64,000 nt of DNA from Megasphaera hutchinsoni (GCF_001553405.1 NZ_KQ960933.1:1-64000), one strand, 5' to 3'; positions 34,377 to 44,512 are shown, counted from the first letter of the stretch. Notes: generated from the sequence alone by a model not told the origin. Made by a program: numbers and translations.

Positions 34377-35216
34377 TTATTTCATATTCCATAATTTATG
34401 CAAATGGGGTTCTAATTGAATGCCTTCACGATAATCCGTTTTTGCTTCGTATGTATATGTGATAACTTCACTTAAGAAATCAGCAGCTGTTTTTATAGCT
34501 GTAAAGAGGTTCATTCCGCTTAATAAAGAACCCGTAATTATGCTGGTAAATATATCGCCTGTTCCACAGGTGGAAAAAGGAATTCTTTTGACCGTGTATT
34601 CATCATAAAGCATCGTATCATGGTCATAGCAGACAATTTTTATATGTTTTTCCGTATCGGGGATACTAGTGATGATTACTTTTTTTGGACCGAGAGAAGA
34701 TAATTTTTGGCAAATCTCTTTTATTTTTTTTGAAGTAGGGATTTCTGTTTGCTTATAAGGTATATCTGATAATAAGGTGGCTTCTGTATAGTTTGGTGTA
34801 ATGAGGGTTGCTTTTTGAATGAGTTTACGCATCGCTGGAACAATTTCTGGCGTAAAGATGGGGTATAATTTACCATTATCACCCATGGCAGGATCGACAA
34901 TAATCCATTCCGTATTAGCACCTAAGCGGTCAATTGCATGTTCGACTAAGTTGATTTGTGAGATATCGCCGAGAAAGCCACTATAAATAGCACTATAAGT
35001 GTAGTTTAACTCTTCCCATTTATTAATGAATTGCGGCATGGTTTTTGTGCAATCTGTAGAAATAAAAGATGGGTAGGTTAAATTATTACTAAATAAGGCT
35101 GTGGGTAAAGGGCAAACTTGAAAACCCATAGCAGAAATAATGGGGATAGCGGCAGTTAATGAACAGCGACCAAAAGAACAAAGATCATGAATAGCAAGAA
35201 CACGTTTGGTAGACAT
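34377..35216 (-). CDS. Pyridoxamine/pyridoxal kinase
   Basis: The 279-residue ribokinase-fold enzyme phosphorylates B6 vitamers. Signature features are IHDLCSFGRCSLTAAIP at the N-terminus, YSGFLG, and TPNYTEATLL. The anion-hole and catalytic Asp loop is STCGTGDIFTSIITG. The IHDLSxxGxxSL start is typical of the PdxY-like group common in Firmicutes. AGGAGG precedes the ATG. It appears monocistronic. A ThiD-type activity cannot be excluded, but a separate thiD is present at 61.9 kb. Confidence 0.88.
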   Translation of the reverse strand: MSTKRVLAIHDLCSFGRCSLTAAIPIISAMGFQVCPLPTALFSNNLTYPSFISTDCTKTMPQFINKWEELNYTYSAIYSGFLGDISQINLVEHAIDRLGANTEWIIVDPAMGDNGKLYPIFTPEIVPAMRKLIQKATLITPNYTEATLLSDIPYKQTEIPTSKKIKEICQKLSSLGPKKVIITSIPDTEKHIKIVCYDHDTMLYDEYTVKRIPFSTCGTGDIFTSIITGSLLSGMNLFTAIKTAADFLSEVITYTYEAKTDYREGIQLEPHLHKLWNMK

Positions 35217-35395
35217 AGTAAAACCTCCTAGTAATAGATTATCTTTTATTGTACGTATAATGGGACTATTCGTAAACAGGACAGATGGAATATAATCTGT
35301 CTTGTTTTTTTATTAAAATGTTAAATAAAAATAAATAAAAAAAGATAAAAAGAAAAGCTATGCAAAAATAGCAAATGAAAAACAACTATATGTTC

Positions 35396-35425
35396 TTGAA
35401 AAGTGAGGGAAGTAAAACTTATAAT
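35396..35425 (+). promoter_or_regulatory. Promoter of the second CoA-transferase gene
   Basis: TTGAAA, 18 bases, TATAAT. This gene therefore has a sigma-70-type rather than a -24/-12 promoter. Confidence 0.65.
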
Positions 35426-35473
35426 GATATTGTGCAATAATGAACGTACTATATAGGAAAGGAATGAATGCAA

Positions 35474-36817
35474 ATGTCTACATGGAGCGATATGTATAGA
35501 CAAAAATGTAAGTCTGCTACAGAAGCAGTAAAATTGGTGTGTTCAGGTGATTGGGTTGATTATGGGATGGCGACGTCGCAACCTGTTTTATTGGATGAGG
35601 CGTTAGCAGCACGAAAAGAAGAGTTACACGATGTCAAGGTTCGCATGGCACTGTCTTTAGCACCGCGAAAAGTGGTGGAATGTGATCCAACAAGAGAAAC
35701 GTTTACTGCTATGAATTGGCATATGGGGAGTTATGATCGGAAACAATGTGCCCGTGGAAGTATGTTTTTTTTACCCATGAGCTATCGCAATGAGCCATCT
35801 ATGTATAGAGATATTCTAGATGTAGATGTTGCAATGATTATGGTTGGTCCTATGGATGAACATGGGTATTTTAATTTTGGATTAACTGTTTCAGCAACAG
35901 AAGCAATAACGAAGAAAGCCAAACGAGTGATTGTGGAAGTGAATGAAGCGGTGCCTAAAGTACGCGGCGGTCGGGGTGAAGTCATTCATATTTCCGATGT
36001 CGATGTGGTTGTTGAAGGGCCGAGACGAGAAATGCCGACGTTGCCTTTTGTGCTAGGTGATGATATCGATTTAAAGATTGCTAAAATGGTAGTGGAAAAA
36101 GTTCCAGACTATGCAACGTTGCAATTAGGAATAGGTAGCTTACCTAATACGATTGGTGTGATGATCGCTGAATCAGATTTAAAGGATTTGAGTGTGCATA
36201 CGGAAATGTTAGTTGATTCTTTTTATAAGATGCATCAAACAGGGAGATTAACGAATAAGTATAAGGAAATTAATACCGATAAGACAGCTTGGTCTTTTGC
36301 TTGCGGATCTTCCGAATTGTATGAATGGATAGATGATAATCCTTCTCTATCGGCTTTTCCTGTTGATTTTATTAATGACCCCTTTGTTGTAGGTCAGATA
36401 TCGCGGTTTATCTCTATTAATAGTTGTATTGACATTGATCTTTTTGGTCAAGTATCGTCAGAATCAACGGGTTTTCAACATATTAGTGGGAGTGGAGGAC
36501 AGCTTGATTTTACGGATGGTGCTTATCGTTCACCCGGCGGCATGAGTATTATTACATTACGCTCCACTTTTTATGACAAAAAGACGAACCAAGTTCATTC
36601 GCGGATTTTGCCTACGTTTCGTGATGGTACGATTGTTACCGATCCTCGTTCACAAGTGCATTGGATAGCAACGGAATATGGTATGACGAACCTTATGGGG
36701 GCTTCAACATGGGAACGTGCAGAACGCTTGATTAGCTTGGCTCATCCTGATTTTAGAGAATCTTTAATAGCGGCAGCAGAAAGTATGAAAATTTGGCGTA
36801 AAAGTAATAAGAAATAA
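35474..36817 (+). CDS. Family-I acyl-CoA:acetate CoA-transferase
   Basis: The 447-residue protein is a paralogue of the 4-hydroxybutyrate CoA-transferase at 15.6 kb. The catalytic glutamate is Glu244 (SVHTEML). Active-site loops are GIGSLPNTI and SGSGGQLDFTDGA. It resembles butyryl- or propionyl-CoA:acetate CoA-transferases, the final ATP-yielding exchange in butyrate fermenters, but the acyl preference cannot be read from sequence alone. The ATG at 35474 has AAAGGA 10 bases upstream; the ATG at 35468 is too close. It is flanked by its own promoter and terminator. Confidence 0.85.
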   Translation: MSTWSDMYRQKCKSATEAVKLVCSGDWVDYGMATSQPVLLDEALAARKEELHDVKVRMALSLAPRKVVECDPTRETFTAMNWHMGSYDRKQCARGSMFFLPMSYRNEPSMYRDILDVDVAMIMVGPMDEHGYFNFGLTVSATEAITKKAKRVIVEVNEAVPKVRGGRGEVIHISDVDVVVEGPRREMPTLPFVLGDDIDLKIAKMVVEKVPDYATLQLGIGSLPNTIGVMIAESDLKDLSVHTEMLVDSFYKMHQTGRLTNKYKEINTDKTAWSFACGSSELYEWIDDNPSLSAFPVDFINDPFVVGQISRFISINSCIDIDLFGQVSSESTGFQHISGSGGQLDFTDGAYRSPGGMSIITLRSTFYDKKTNQVHSRILPTFRDGTIVTDPRSQVHWIATEYGMTNLMGASTWERAERLISLAHPDFRESLIAAAESMKIWRKSNKK

Positions 36818-36818
36818 T

Positions 36819-36856
36819 AAAAATAATCCCTCGGAGATATGCGAGGGATTATTTTT
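36819..36856 (+). terminator. Intrinsic terminator of the CoA-transferase gene
   Basis: AAAATAATCCCTCG / CGAGGGATTATTTT stem followed by T. Confidence 0.85.
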
Positions 36857-36895
36857 TTGTAGTATGGTACAATAGTATATTAGGAGGTGCATGAT

Positions 36896-38359
36896 ATGGA
36901 TGTGGTAAATCAACAACGGGCTCCTTTTGTTGAGGCCTTAGAAGCATATTGTCAACTGCATATGGTCCCCTTTCATACACCAGGACATAAACTTGGGCAT
37001 CAGTCATCAGCATATCAGAAGATGTTGTTTGGGGAGGCTTTAATACGAGATTTAGGTGTTATGTATGCTTTAGATGATTTGTTTCAACCAAAGGGAGCGT
37101 TACGGGAAGCGATGGATTTAGCCGCTGATTTATATGGTGCGGGACATACTTTTTTTTCTGTCAATGGGACAACGGCCTGTGTAGAAGCTATGTTGTTAGC
37201 AGTATGTCAAGCTGGTGATGAAATTATTCTTTCGCGAGAAGCACATAAAAGTGTATTTCATGGAATTCTTCTTAGTCGAACTATTCCTGTATATGTTTCT
37301 AGTCAATTTGCAGAAAAAGAACAGGTTTCGTTAGGACCGACGCTTGAGGATATTAAAGCTACCGTGGATAGTCATCCACATGCCAAAGCATTGATGTTGA
37401 CGTATCCAACTTATGATGGAATTGCGATTGATTTACCTTCAATCATACAATATGCACATGAAAATGGATTATATGTGTTGGTTGATGAAGCACATGGTGC
37501 ACATTTGCCGTTTCATCCTGATTTACCACCCGAAGCACTTGCTTGTGGTGCAGATTGCGTAGCCCAAAGTACTCATAAATTAGCAGGATCACTCACGCAA
37601 ACATCGATGCTACATTGTCGGCAGGGTTTTCCTTACGTAGAACGTATGGCGAGAGCAATGGAAATAGTACAATCGACAAGTCCGCATTATTGGTTTCTTG
37701 CCTCTTTAGATAGTGCAAGGCAACAATTAGCTGTTGAGGGAAAAGTACTGTTAGCAAAGACGATGGAGCTTGCGAGATATGCAAGAGAAGAACTGAATAA
37801 ATTGCCAGGGATTTATGTCTGGGGGCGCGAGGTTGAACGATACACTGGTGTTATTGGGGTAGATGAAACAAAAATAGTGATTGATTTTGCGGACTTGGGG
37901 CTAATGGGCGTTCAGGCGGAAAAAGAATTGCGCAAACAAGGTATTGAAGTGGAACTAGTAGCAGGCACACATGTTCTTGTGTTGATTACTATCGGTGATG
38001 ATATGGAATCTATTCAAGCACTTATTAAAGCTTGTCAGATTATTTCCTCTAATCACAAAGTACACAAAGTGCAAGCGGTTAAAGAACTACCTTTGCCTCA
38101 GCCAGAGGTAGTGATTACACCAGGAGAAGCATGGAATAAGACATTAGAGCAGATTCCTTTTGCACAAGCAAATCAGCGTATTGCTGGCGAAACTATTCTG
38201 TTTTATCCTCCGGGGATTCCTGTGGTGGCTATCGGAGAAAGAATAACATCTTTGTGTATTGCTTATATACAGAAGAAGATGAATGAAGGATATGTACCTC
38301 ATGGAGCTTCAGATCATACACTTAAAACGATTTTGGTAGTAAAGGATGGAAAAGAATGA
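36896..38359 (+). CDS. Orn/Lys/Arg decarboxylase family PLP enzyme
   Basis: The 487-residue fold-type I PLP enzyme has VPFHTPGHKLG at the N-terminus and the PLP lysine in AQSTHKLAGSLTQ. The catalytic His is in REAHKS, and VDEAHGAHLPF completes the site. It is of the short form found in Firmicutes upstream of tmk (arginine/lysine decarboxylase or SpeA-like). The exact substrate is unclear. The ATG at 36896 with AGGAGG at -8 is preferred over the GTG at 36887, which lies inside the site. It overlaps tmk by 4 bases. Confidence 0.85.
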   Translation: MDVVNQQRAPFVEALEAYCQLHMVPFHTPGHKLGHQSSAYQKMLFGEALIRDLGVMYALDDLFQPKGALREAMDLAADLYGAGHTFFSVNGTTACVEAMLLAVCQAGDEIILSREAHKSVFHGILLSRTIPVYVSSQFAEKEQVSLGPTLEDIKATVDSHPHAKALMLTYPTYDGIAIDLPSIIQYAHENGLYVLVDEAHGAHLPFHPDLPPEALACGADCVAQSTHKLAGSLTQTSMLHCRQGFPYVERMARAMEIVQSTSPHYWFLASLDSARQQLAVEGKVLLAKTMELARYAREELNKLPGIYVWGREVERYTGVIGVDETKIVIDFADLGLMGVQAEKELRKQGIEVELVAGTHVLVLITIGDDMESIQALIKACQIISSNHKVHKVQAVKELPLPQPEVVITPGEAWNKTLEQIPFAQANQRIAGETILFYPPGIPVVAIGERITSLCIAYIQKKMNEGYVPHGASDHTLKTILVVKDGKE

Positions 38360-39039
38360 AAGGAAAACTCATTATTATTGAAGGTGGCGATGGTAGCGGT
38401 AAGGCGACGCAAACGCAATTATTAAAAAGGCGGTTACAGCAAGAAGGATATGCTGTACAGGCAGTTAGCTTTCCTGATTATGATAGTCCTTCTAGTACAT
38501 TAGTTAAGATGTACTTACATGGCGATTTCGGGAAAAAACCAGAAGAAATAAATCCTTATGCGGCATCCACTTTTTATGCTATTGATCGCTTTGCTTCTTA
38601 TCAAATGAAGTGGCGTGATTTTTTGGCACAAGGAATGACGATTTTGGCAGATCGGTATACGACAAGTAATATGTTATATCAAATGATTAAAATAGATTCG
38701 ATAGAAGAACGTAAGGTTTATTTAAAGTGGCTATGGGATTTTGAATTTAATAAATTAGACTTACCAATACCAGATGAAGTCATCTTATTAGATGTGCCAC
38801 TGGACATTACGGAAAAGCTAATGTTGGAAAGAATTGGAAAAACAGGGGGAGAAACAGGCGATATTCATGAAAAAAATAAATTGTTTTTAAAACAATGTCA
38901 TGATGCTTATGATATGTTGGCAAAATTATATGGGTGGCAGCGGATACAGTGTGCTGTCGACGGGGTATTGCGAAATCGTTTAGATATTCATGAAGAAATA
39001 TTTCACAAAGTTGTTTCTATGATAAATGAGAATGTATAA
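38356..39039 (+). CDS. tmk: Thymidylate kinase
   Basis: The 227-residue kinase phosphorylates dTMP to dTDP. The P-loop is IEGGDGSGKATQ; most TMK have GxDGAGKxT. The dTMP-binding DRYTTSN replaces the more common DRYxxSS. The lid region is LMLERIGKTGGETGDIHEKN. It belongs to the longer TMK branch seen in some Firmicutes. It starts by ATGA overlap with the decarboxylase gene. Confidence 0.9.
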   Translation: MKGKLIIIEGGDGSGKATQTQLLKRRLQQEGYAVQAVSFPDYDSPSSTLVKMYLHGDFGKKPEEINPYAASTFYAIDRFASYQMKWRDFLAQGMTILADRYTTSNMLYQMIKIDSIEERKVYLKWLWDFEFNKLDLPIPDEVILLDVPLDITEKLMLERIGKTGGETGDIHEKNKLFLKQCHDAYDMLAKLYGWQRIQCAVDGVLRNRLDIHEEIFHKVVSMINENV

Positions 39040-39042
39040 AGA

Positions 39043-39092
39043 AACTATAGTGAATAAGTCACTAGAACTAGACTTTATAGTTATTTTTTTTT
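39043..39092 (+). terminator. Possible imperfect terminator between tmk and holB
   Basis: AACTAT...AAGTC pairs with GACTT.ATAGTT around a bulge, followed by nine T. Partial termination is possible inside the operon. Confidence 0.45.
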
Positions 39093-39134
39093 ATAATTAA
39101 ATATTAAGAACGCTAGCAAAGGAAGAATCTATAG

Positions 39135-40130
39135 ATGGATTTTCAGTATTGGGATTATGTAATTGGGCATGCAGCGATAAAAAATAAAATAAAAAAGTGG
39201 TTAGCGTCTGATCGTATGCCGCATGCATTGATCTTTTCTGGACCGGAGGGTGTAGGGAAAACGACCTTTGCATGTGCTTTAGCAGAGGTTTTAGTACAAC
39301 GGAAAGTGTTTCAAAAAGGGATGCCGAAGATGGGAGATCACCCTTATTTGGCTTGGGGGGAAGACGTATATTTTATATCCCCTATTACAGCTCAATTAAA
39401 GGTGGAACAATTTCGTCAGGTACGAGAAAAATTGATATTGCGTAATGCTGAAAAGGCTATGAAGGTGTGTATTATTGATCATGCCGAAACAATGAATGCT
39501 GCTTTTGCTAATGGCATGTTAAAAATAATAGAAGAGCCGCCTATGGGCGTTATTTTTATTATTATTACGAATCAACCAGAAATATTATTGCCGACGATTG
39601 TTTCACGTTGTGTAAGCTGCCATTTTGATTATGTCGATAAAGAGAGCTTACAAATGGGATTAGCTACTGTTGGAGGTCGTTCATTAGAACAAATTCAACA
39701 AGTTGTTCAACAGGCAAATGGAAATGTAGTAAGAGCATTTGCTTTATTAGAAGGAACTACGGAGGATTGGCGTCCTAAGGCCATGGAATTTTTAAGAATT
39801 TTAGGAACGCATCCGAGTCCTTATGCAAAAAGTCTAACGCTTGCTGCGTTATGGGGAAAAGAAGATTTGGCACTTTTTTTACAAAGTCTTGTACAAGTGA
39901 TACACGATGTGATGATAGTACATTATGAAGCCGGAGATATAGTGAATATATCGGCAAGTCACAGAGAACAATTACAATACATTAAAAGGAATTGGACTCT
40001 TTCTTCATTGGCACGACTTATGAAAGTTGTAGAAGAATGTAGAAAAGCGTTAAGATTAAATTTAAATGTAAAAACCATTTTTGATTATCTTTGTATTCAG
40101 AGTATTACGAATAAGGAGGACTTGCGTTGA
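39135..40130 (+). CDS. holB: DNA polymerase III delta-prime subunit
   Basis: The 331-residue clamp-loader subunit has an AAA+ N-terminus with P-loop SGPEGVGKTT and the SRC motif (IVSRCVSCHF). The first part lacks the four-Cys zinc module seen in many homologues. Instead KGMPKMGDHPYLAW fills that place. The gene position between tmk and ricT is typical for Firmicutes. The start is an ATG at 39135. It ends by overlap with ricT. Confidence 0.88.
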   Translation: MDFQYWDYVIGHAAIKNKIKKWLASDRMPHALIFSGPEGVGKTTFACALAEVLVQRKVFQKGMPKMGDHPYLAWGEDVYFISPITAQLKVEQFRQVREKLILRNAEKAMKVCIIDHAETMNAAFANGMLKIIEEPPMGVIFIIITNQPEILLPTIVSRCVSCHFDYVDKESLQMGLATVGGRSLEQIQQVVQQANGNVVRAFALLEGTTEDWRPKAMEFLRILGTHPSPYAKSLTLAALWGKEDLALFLQSLVQVIHDVMIVHYEAGDIVNISASHREQLQYIKRNWTLSSLARLMKVVEECRKALRLNLNVKTIFDYLCIQSITNKEDLR

Positions 40131-40969
40131 TAGTAGTAGGTGTACGCTTTAAACCTGCGGGAAAAGTATATTATTTTGATCCCCAGGAAGTGACCTTAGA
40201 TATAGAAGATGGCGTTATTGTCGAAACAGCACGAGGAATGGAATTTGGAAAAGTAGTTATTCCGCCTCGCGAAGTTTCCGAGAAAGAGGTTGTTCAACCA
40301 TTAAAACCGATTATTCGCCGAGCACTTCCCAAAGATATAAAACAAGTAGAAAAAAACAAAGAACGGGAAAAAAAGGCCTTTACGGTATGTTTAGAAAAAA
40401 TTGCTAAACATAAATTGCCGATGAAACTTATTGAGGTGGATTATACTTTTGATATGGGGAAAATAATCTTTTTCTTTTCGGCAGAGGGGCGAATTGATTT
40501 TCGCGAACTCGTGCGTGATTTGGCAGCTGTTTTTCGCACGCGCATTGAATTACGTCAGATTGGATTACGAGATGAAGCAAAGCTGATTGGTGGTATTGGG
40601 TGTTGTGGTAGACCTTTATGTTGTGCTACTTTTTTAGGAGAATTTAAACCAGTGTCTATTCGGATGGCGAAAACACAAGGAATGTTTTTGAACCCAACTA
40701 AAATTTCCGGTAGTTGCGGTAGATTGATGTGTTGTTTGCGATATGAAAATCAATCATATACATCTGGTGAATTAACTTGTCAAAATTGTTCTAAAATTTG
40801 TATGCACCAAGCACCACCAGCTATTGGAAAAAAAGTTATGACCGATGAAGGGGTGGGGACTGTTTTACGCATACAGGGAAAAGAACATACCGTGCGGGTA
40901 CAATTAGAATCAGGGCAAACGATTAAGGTAAACTGGACGGATGTGGCTGAAATTGAACATGAAAGTTAA
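40127..40969 (+). CDS. ricT: RicT/YaaT PSP1-domain protein
   Basis: The 280-residue protein contains the PSP1 domain and its conserved Cys: GIGCCGRPLCCATFL and GSCGRLMCCLRYE, then CQNCSKIC. In Bacillus subtilis RicT (YaaT) joins RicA and RicF in a complex with two [4Fe-4S] clusters. That complex affects RNase Y-mediated RNA processing. The TTG start at 40127 overlaps the holB stop; AAGGAGG is 7 bases upstream. Ordinary in this operon. Confidence 0.92.
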   Translation: MIVVGVRFKPAGKVYYFDPQEVTLDIEDGVIVETARGMEFGKVVIPPREVSEKEVVQPLKPIIRRALPKDIKQVEKNKEREKKAFTVCLEKIAKHKLPMKLIEVDYTFDMGKIIFFFSAEGRIDFRELVRDLAAVFRTRIELRQIGLRDEAKLIGGIGCCGRPLCCATFLGEFKPVSIRMAKTQGMFLNPTKISGSCGRLMCCLRYENQSYTSGELTCQNCSKICMHQAPPAIGKKVMTDEGVGTVLRIQGKEHTVRVQLESGQTIKVNWTDVAEIEHES

Positions 40970-41696
40970 ACAAGGAGAAAGAATAGACTCTTTGTTGTTG
41001 GAAGGCATGAAAATTATTCAGCGGTCTGATCAATTTTGTTTTTCGTTGGATACGATTTTATTAGCTCATTTTGGTAGTAGACCGCGGGGACCTATTTTAG
41101 ATTTAGGGACAGGGACCGCAGTTATTCCACTTATTTTAGCAGCTCGAGGAGCGACATCTATTGAAGCGATAGAATATAATCCTATTATGGCAGATATTGC
41201 ACAACGAAATGTTTTACTTAATCAGAAAGAGTCAGATATTCATATTCAAAAAGGGGATTATAGAAAGTTACAAGCATGGTATGCTAGCGGATCTTTTGCT
41301 ATGGTTTACGCTAATCCGCCTTATCGTGAAAAAAGTCGGGGGGCGTATAGCCAGCAAGCTGGGATTCGGCGTGCTTGTCATGAAGAAACAGTTACGTTAG
41401 AAGAAGTTATTAAAGCCGCATCATTTGCTTTGAAGTATGGAGGATATTTTCGTATGGTTCATATTACGGAGCGATTAACGGATATTTTAGCCCTTTTACG
41501 TAGATATGGTATAGAACCGAAACGATTGCAATTTGTTCATTCACGGTTAGATAAAGCAAGTAAAATTTTTTTAATGGAAGGTAGTCGGGGTGGTAATCCT
41601 GGATTAGAAATACTACCACCTTTAGTGGTACATCGTGATGATGGATCGTATTGCGATGAAATTTTATCCTATTATCAAGGACAGGGAGAAATGTAG
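40959..41696 (+). CDS. tRNA1(Val) (adenine37-N6)-methyltransferase-like
   Basis: The 245-residue SAM-dependent methyltransferase has the motif I LDLGTGTAVIPL and the catalytic NPPY (YANPPYREKS). It is the TrmN6/YfiC family, which methylates A37 of tRNA-Val in Escherichia coli. The characteristic N-terminus GERIDSLLLEGMKIIQ and FSLDTILLAHF are present. The ATG at 40959 overlaps ricT by 11 bases; an earlier in-frame codon has no better ribosome site. Target RNA in this organism is inferred from the family. Confidence 0.88.
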   Translation: MKVKQGERIDSLLLEGMKIIQRSDQFCFSLDTILLAHFGSRPRGPILDLGTGTAVIPLILAARGATSIEAIEYNPIMADIAQRNVLLNQKESDIHIQKGDYRKLQAWYASGSFAMVYANPPYREKSRGAYSQQAGIRRACHEETVTLEEVIKAASFALKYGGYFRMVHITERLTDILALLRRYGIEPKRLQFVHSRLDKASKIFLMEGSRGGNPGLEILPPLVVHRDDGSYCDEILSYYQGQGEM

Positions 41697-42557
41697 ATGG
41701 CAGAAGTTTTTCAAAAAGGGACATTATATCTTTGCCCAACGCCGATAGGCAATTTGGAAGATATTACTTATCGGACTGTACGCTGCTTGCAGTCAGCTGA
41801 TGTAATTGCCGCTGAAGATACGCGACATACGAAACAATTATTGGAAGCATACCAAATAGAAACACCACTTACTAGTTATTATGAGCATAATAAGTTGACA
41901 AAGGGACCAAAGTTAATCGAACGGTTGCAGGCGGGGGAGATGATTGCTTTGGTTAGTGATGCGGGTATGCCAGCGATTTGTGATCCAGGGAGTGACTTGG
42001 TTCGGCTTGCCTTACAACATAGCATAAGAGTGGTTCCATTGCCTGGGGCCAATGCGGGATTAACTGGATTAATTGCTTCAGGTATGGATACAACGAGATT
42101 TACTTTTATTGGTTTTTTACCTAAGACAAAAAAACATCGCATACCAGTATTAAGATCTTTGCAGGAAATAAAGGGTACGTTAATTTTTTATGAAGCACCG
42201 CATCGCTTACGGACGGTTTTACAAGAGATGCAAAAAATTCTTGGAAGTCGAGCAGTGGTTATTTGTCGAGAATTAACTAAACGGTATGAAGAATATTTAC
42301 GGGGCACCTTAGACAATGTGTTGGAGTTATTTTCGGAAGATACTTATAAAGGTGAATTTGTCATATTGATAGAAGGCATGCAGGAAACATGCGATGTACA
42401 TTGGACAAAAGAGGACTATATAGAAAAAGTACAGAAATTAACAGAACAGGGAATAAAAAAGAAAGCGGCGATACGTATGGTTGCAATACAACTGGGCGTA
42501 CCAAAGCGGGATGTATATCAAGCTACAATACAAATGGCTGATTATCATAAAAGTTAA
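41697..42557 (+). CDS. rsmI: 16S rRNA (cytidine1402-2'-O)-methyltransferase
   Basis: The 286-residue tetrapyrrole-methylase-fold enzyme modifies C1402 of 16S rRNA. Motifs are LYLCPTPIGNLEDIT at the N-terminus, AAEDTRHTKQLL, LVSDAGMPAICDPG and the VVPLPGANA loop. It starts immediately after the stop of the previous gene, with CAGGGAGA as the ribosome site. Confidence 0.95.
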   Translation: MAEVFQKGTLYLCPTPIGNLEDITYRTVRCLQSADVIAAEDTRHTKQLLEAYQIETPLTSYYEHNKLTKGPKLIERLQAGEMIALVSDAGMPAICDPGSDLVRLALQHSIRVVPLPGANAGLTGLIASGMDTTRFTFIGFLPKTKKHRIPVLRSLQEIKGTLIFYEAPHRLRTVLQEMQKILGSRAVVICRELTKRYEEYLRGTLDNVLELFSEDTYKGEFVILIEGMQETCDVHWTKEDYIEKVQKLTEQGIKKKAAIRMVAIQLGVPKRDVYQATIQMADYHKS

Positions 42558-42574
42558 TTTAGGAGGCTTCTACA

Positions 42575-44512
42575 ATGAGTGATAAAAAAAAGTATTATAT
42601 TACCACCCCAATTTATTATCCTAGTGCAAAATTACATATAGGACATACTTACTGTACAACAATAGCGGATGCATTAGCACGATTCCATCGGTTATGTGGG
42701 GAAGATGTATTTTTTTTAACGGGTTCGGATGAACATGGTCAGAAAATTCAACGGGCGGCAGAAGAAAAAGGAATCGCTCCTATTGAGTATGTAGATCAGA
42801 TTGTTTTGTTGTTTCAAGAATTATGGAAAAAGTTAAATGTTTCGTATGATGATTTTATTAGAACTAGTGAAGCACGACATGAAAAAGTGGTTCAAAAATT
42901 AATGGAAATTTCTTATAAAAAAGGAGATATTTATAAGGGGGAATATGCTGGTTGGTACTGTACACCATGTGAAACGTTCTGGCCTGAAAATAAACTTCCT
43001 GAGAGAAAGTATATTTGCCCTGATTGTGGACGAGATTTAGAATTGGTTAAAGAAGAAGCCTATTTTTTGAAAATGAACAAATATGCTGATGCATGGCTGC
43101 GTTTTATTGAAGAAAATCCTGACTTTATACAACCAGAAGCTCGGCGTAATGAAATGATTGCGTTTGTCAAAAGTGGCTTAGAAGATTTGTGTGTATCTCG
43201 GACTTCTTTTGATTGGGGGATTCCCGTGCCCTGGGATCCTAAACATGTAGTATATGTTTGGTTTGATGCATTGGCTAATTATTTGACAGCGATTGGCTAT
43301 GACTCAGATCAAGCGCTTTTTGAAAAATTTTGGCCGGCCGATTTACATTTAGTAGGAAAAGAAATTGTTCGTTTCCATACGATTATTTGGCCGATTATTT
43401 TGATGAGTTGTGATATCCCTATACCTAAAAAGGTATTTGGACATGGTTGGCTTATTGTTGATGGAACAAAAATGAGTAAGTCTTTAGGTAATGTAGTAGA
43501 TCCGATTCCGTTGATTGAGCACTATGGGGCGGATGCGTTGCGATATTATTTATTACGAGAAATTAGTTTAGGGAATGATGGGAATTTTTCCTTAGCGTCG
43601 TTTATTAAGCGGATTAATTCTGATTTGGCGAATGATTTAGGTAATTTATTGCAACGTACATTAGCTATGGTGGAAAAGTATAATGCCGGCATTGTAAGGG
43701 AGGCAAAAGAAAAATTGCCTGTAGATGAGAATTTGAAATTGTATGCTGTGCAGGCCGTAAAGGCATTTGAACAAGAAATGAATACGATGAAACTTAATGA
43801 TGCAATTCAATCTGTATGGACATTTATTCGTCGTACGAATAAATATATTGACGAAACCATGCCTTGGGTATTAGCTAAAGATGAGAGTCAACGAAATCGT
43901 TTAGATACAGTATTATATGATTTGAGCGAAGCGCTTAGAATTATTGCTATTTTAATCAGTCCGATTATGCCAAAAGCGGCACAACGTATGTGGGAACAGC
44001 TAGGACTAAAACATTTTGAAAAGACCTTATTAGCGGATGCGGTATGGGGTGGATATCCAGCTAATACAATGATTTGTAAGGGTGATGCATTATTCCCACG
44101 GTATGATTTACAAGAAGAGATTGTCGACATGGCACCTATAGCATCTGCAACGAAAGACATTTGTACGGCTGCTAAAGAGGCTATTAAGCCAGAAATTGGA
44201 ATTGATGATTTTGGTGTTGTTGATTTGCGCGTGGGAAAAATTTTGGCATGTGAAAAAGTAAAAAAAGCTAAGAAATTATTGAAATTACAAGTTGATTTAG
44301 GTACAGAAGAACGGCAGATTGTTAGTGGTATTGCTTTGTATTATACCCCGGAAGAGTTAATCGGGCGGCAGGTTGTTGTCGTTACTAATTTGAAACCAGT
44401 TACCCTATGCGGAGAAGAATCAAAAGGAATGCTTTTAGCAGCTTCTGATGGAGATGAAAAATTACAAGTCGTATTTGTAGATGGTATGATGCCAGGAAGT
44501 CGGGTGCGATAA
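42575..44512 (+). CDS. metG: Methionyl-tRNA synthetase
   Basis: The 645-residue class I synthetase has HIGH at 21-24 (KLHIGHTYC) and KMSKS (GTKMSKSLGN) near residue 300. One zinc knuckle is formed by CTPCETF...CPDC. The C-terminal about 110 residues form the EMAP/Trbp-111 tRNA-binding domain (DFGVVDLRVGKILACEKV), so it is the long dimeric type. AGGAGGC precedes the ATG. Confidence 0.97.
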   Translation: MSDKKKYYITTPIYYPSAKLHIGHTYCTTIADALARFHRLCGEDVFFLTGSDEHGQKIQRAAEEKGIAPIEYVDQIVLLFQELWKKLNVSYDDFIRTSEARHEKVVQKLMEISYKKGDIYKGEYAGWYCTPCETFWPENKLPERKYICPDCGRDLELVKEEAYFLKMNKYADAWLRFIEENPDFIQPEARRNEMIAFVKSGLEDLCVSRTSFDWGIPVPWDPKHVVYVWFDALANYLTAIGYDSDQALFEKFWPADLHLVGKEIVRFHTIIWPIILMSCDIPIPKKVFGHGWLIVDGTKMSKSLGNVVDPIPLIEHYGADALRYYLLREISLGNDGNFSLASFIKRINSDLANDLGNLLQRTLAMVEKYNAGIVREAKEKLPVDENLKLYAVQAVKAFEQEMNTMKLNDAIQSVWTFIRRTNKYIDETMPWVLAKDESQRNRLDTVLYDLSEALRIIAILISPIMPKAAQRMWEQLGLKHFEKTLLADAVWGGYPANTMICKGDALFPRYDLQEEIVDMAPIASATKDICTAAKEAIKPEIGIDDFGVVDLRVGKILACEKVKKAKKLLKLQVDLGTEERQIVSGIALYYTPEELIGRQVVVVTNLKPVTLCGEESKGMLLAASDGDEKLQVVFVDGMMPGSRVR

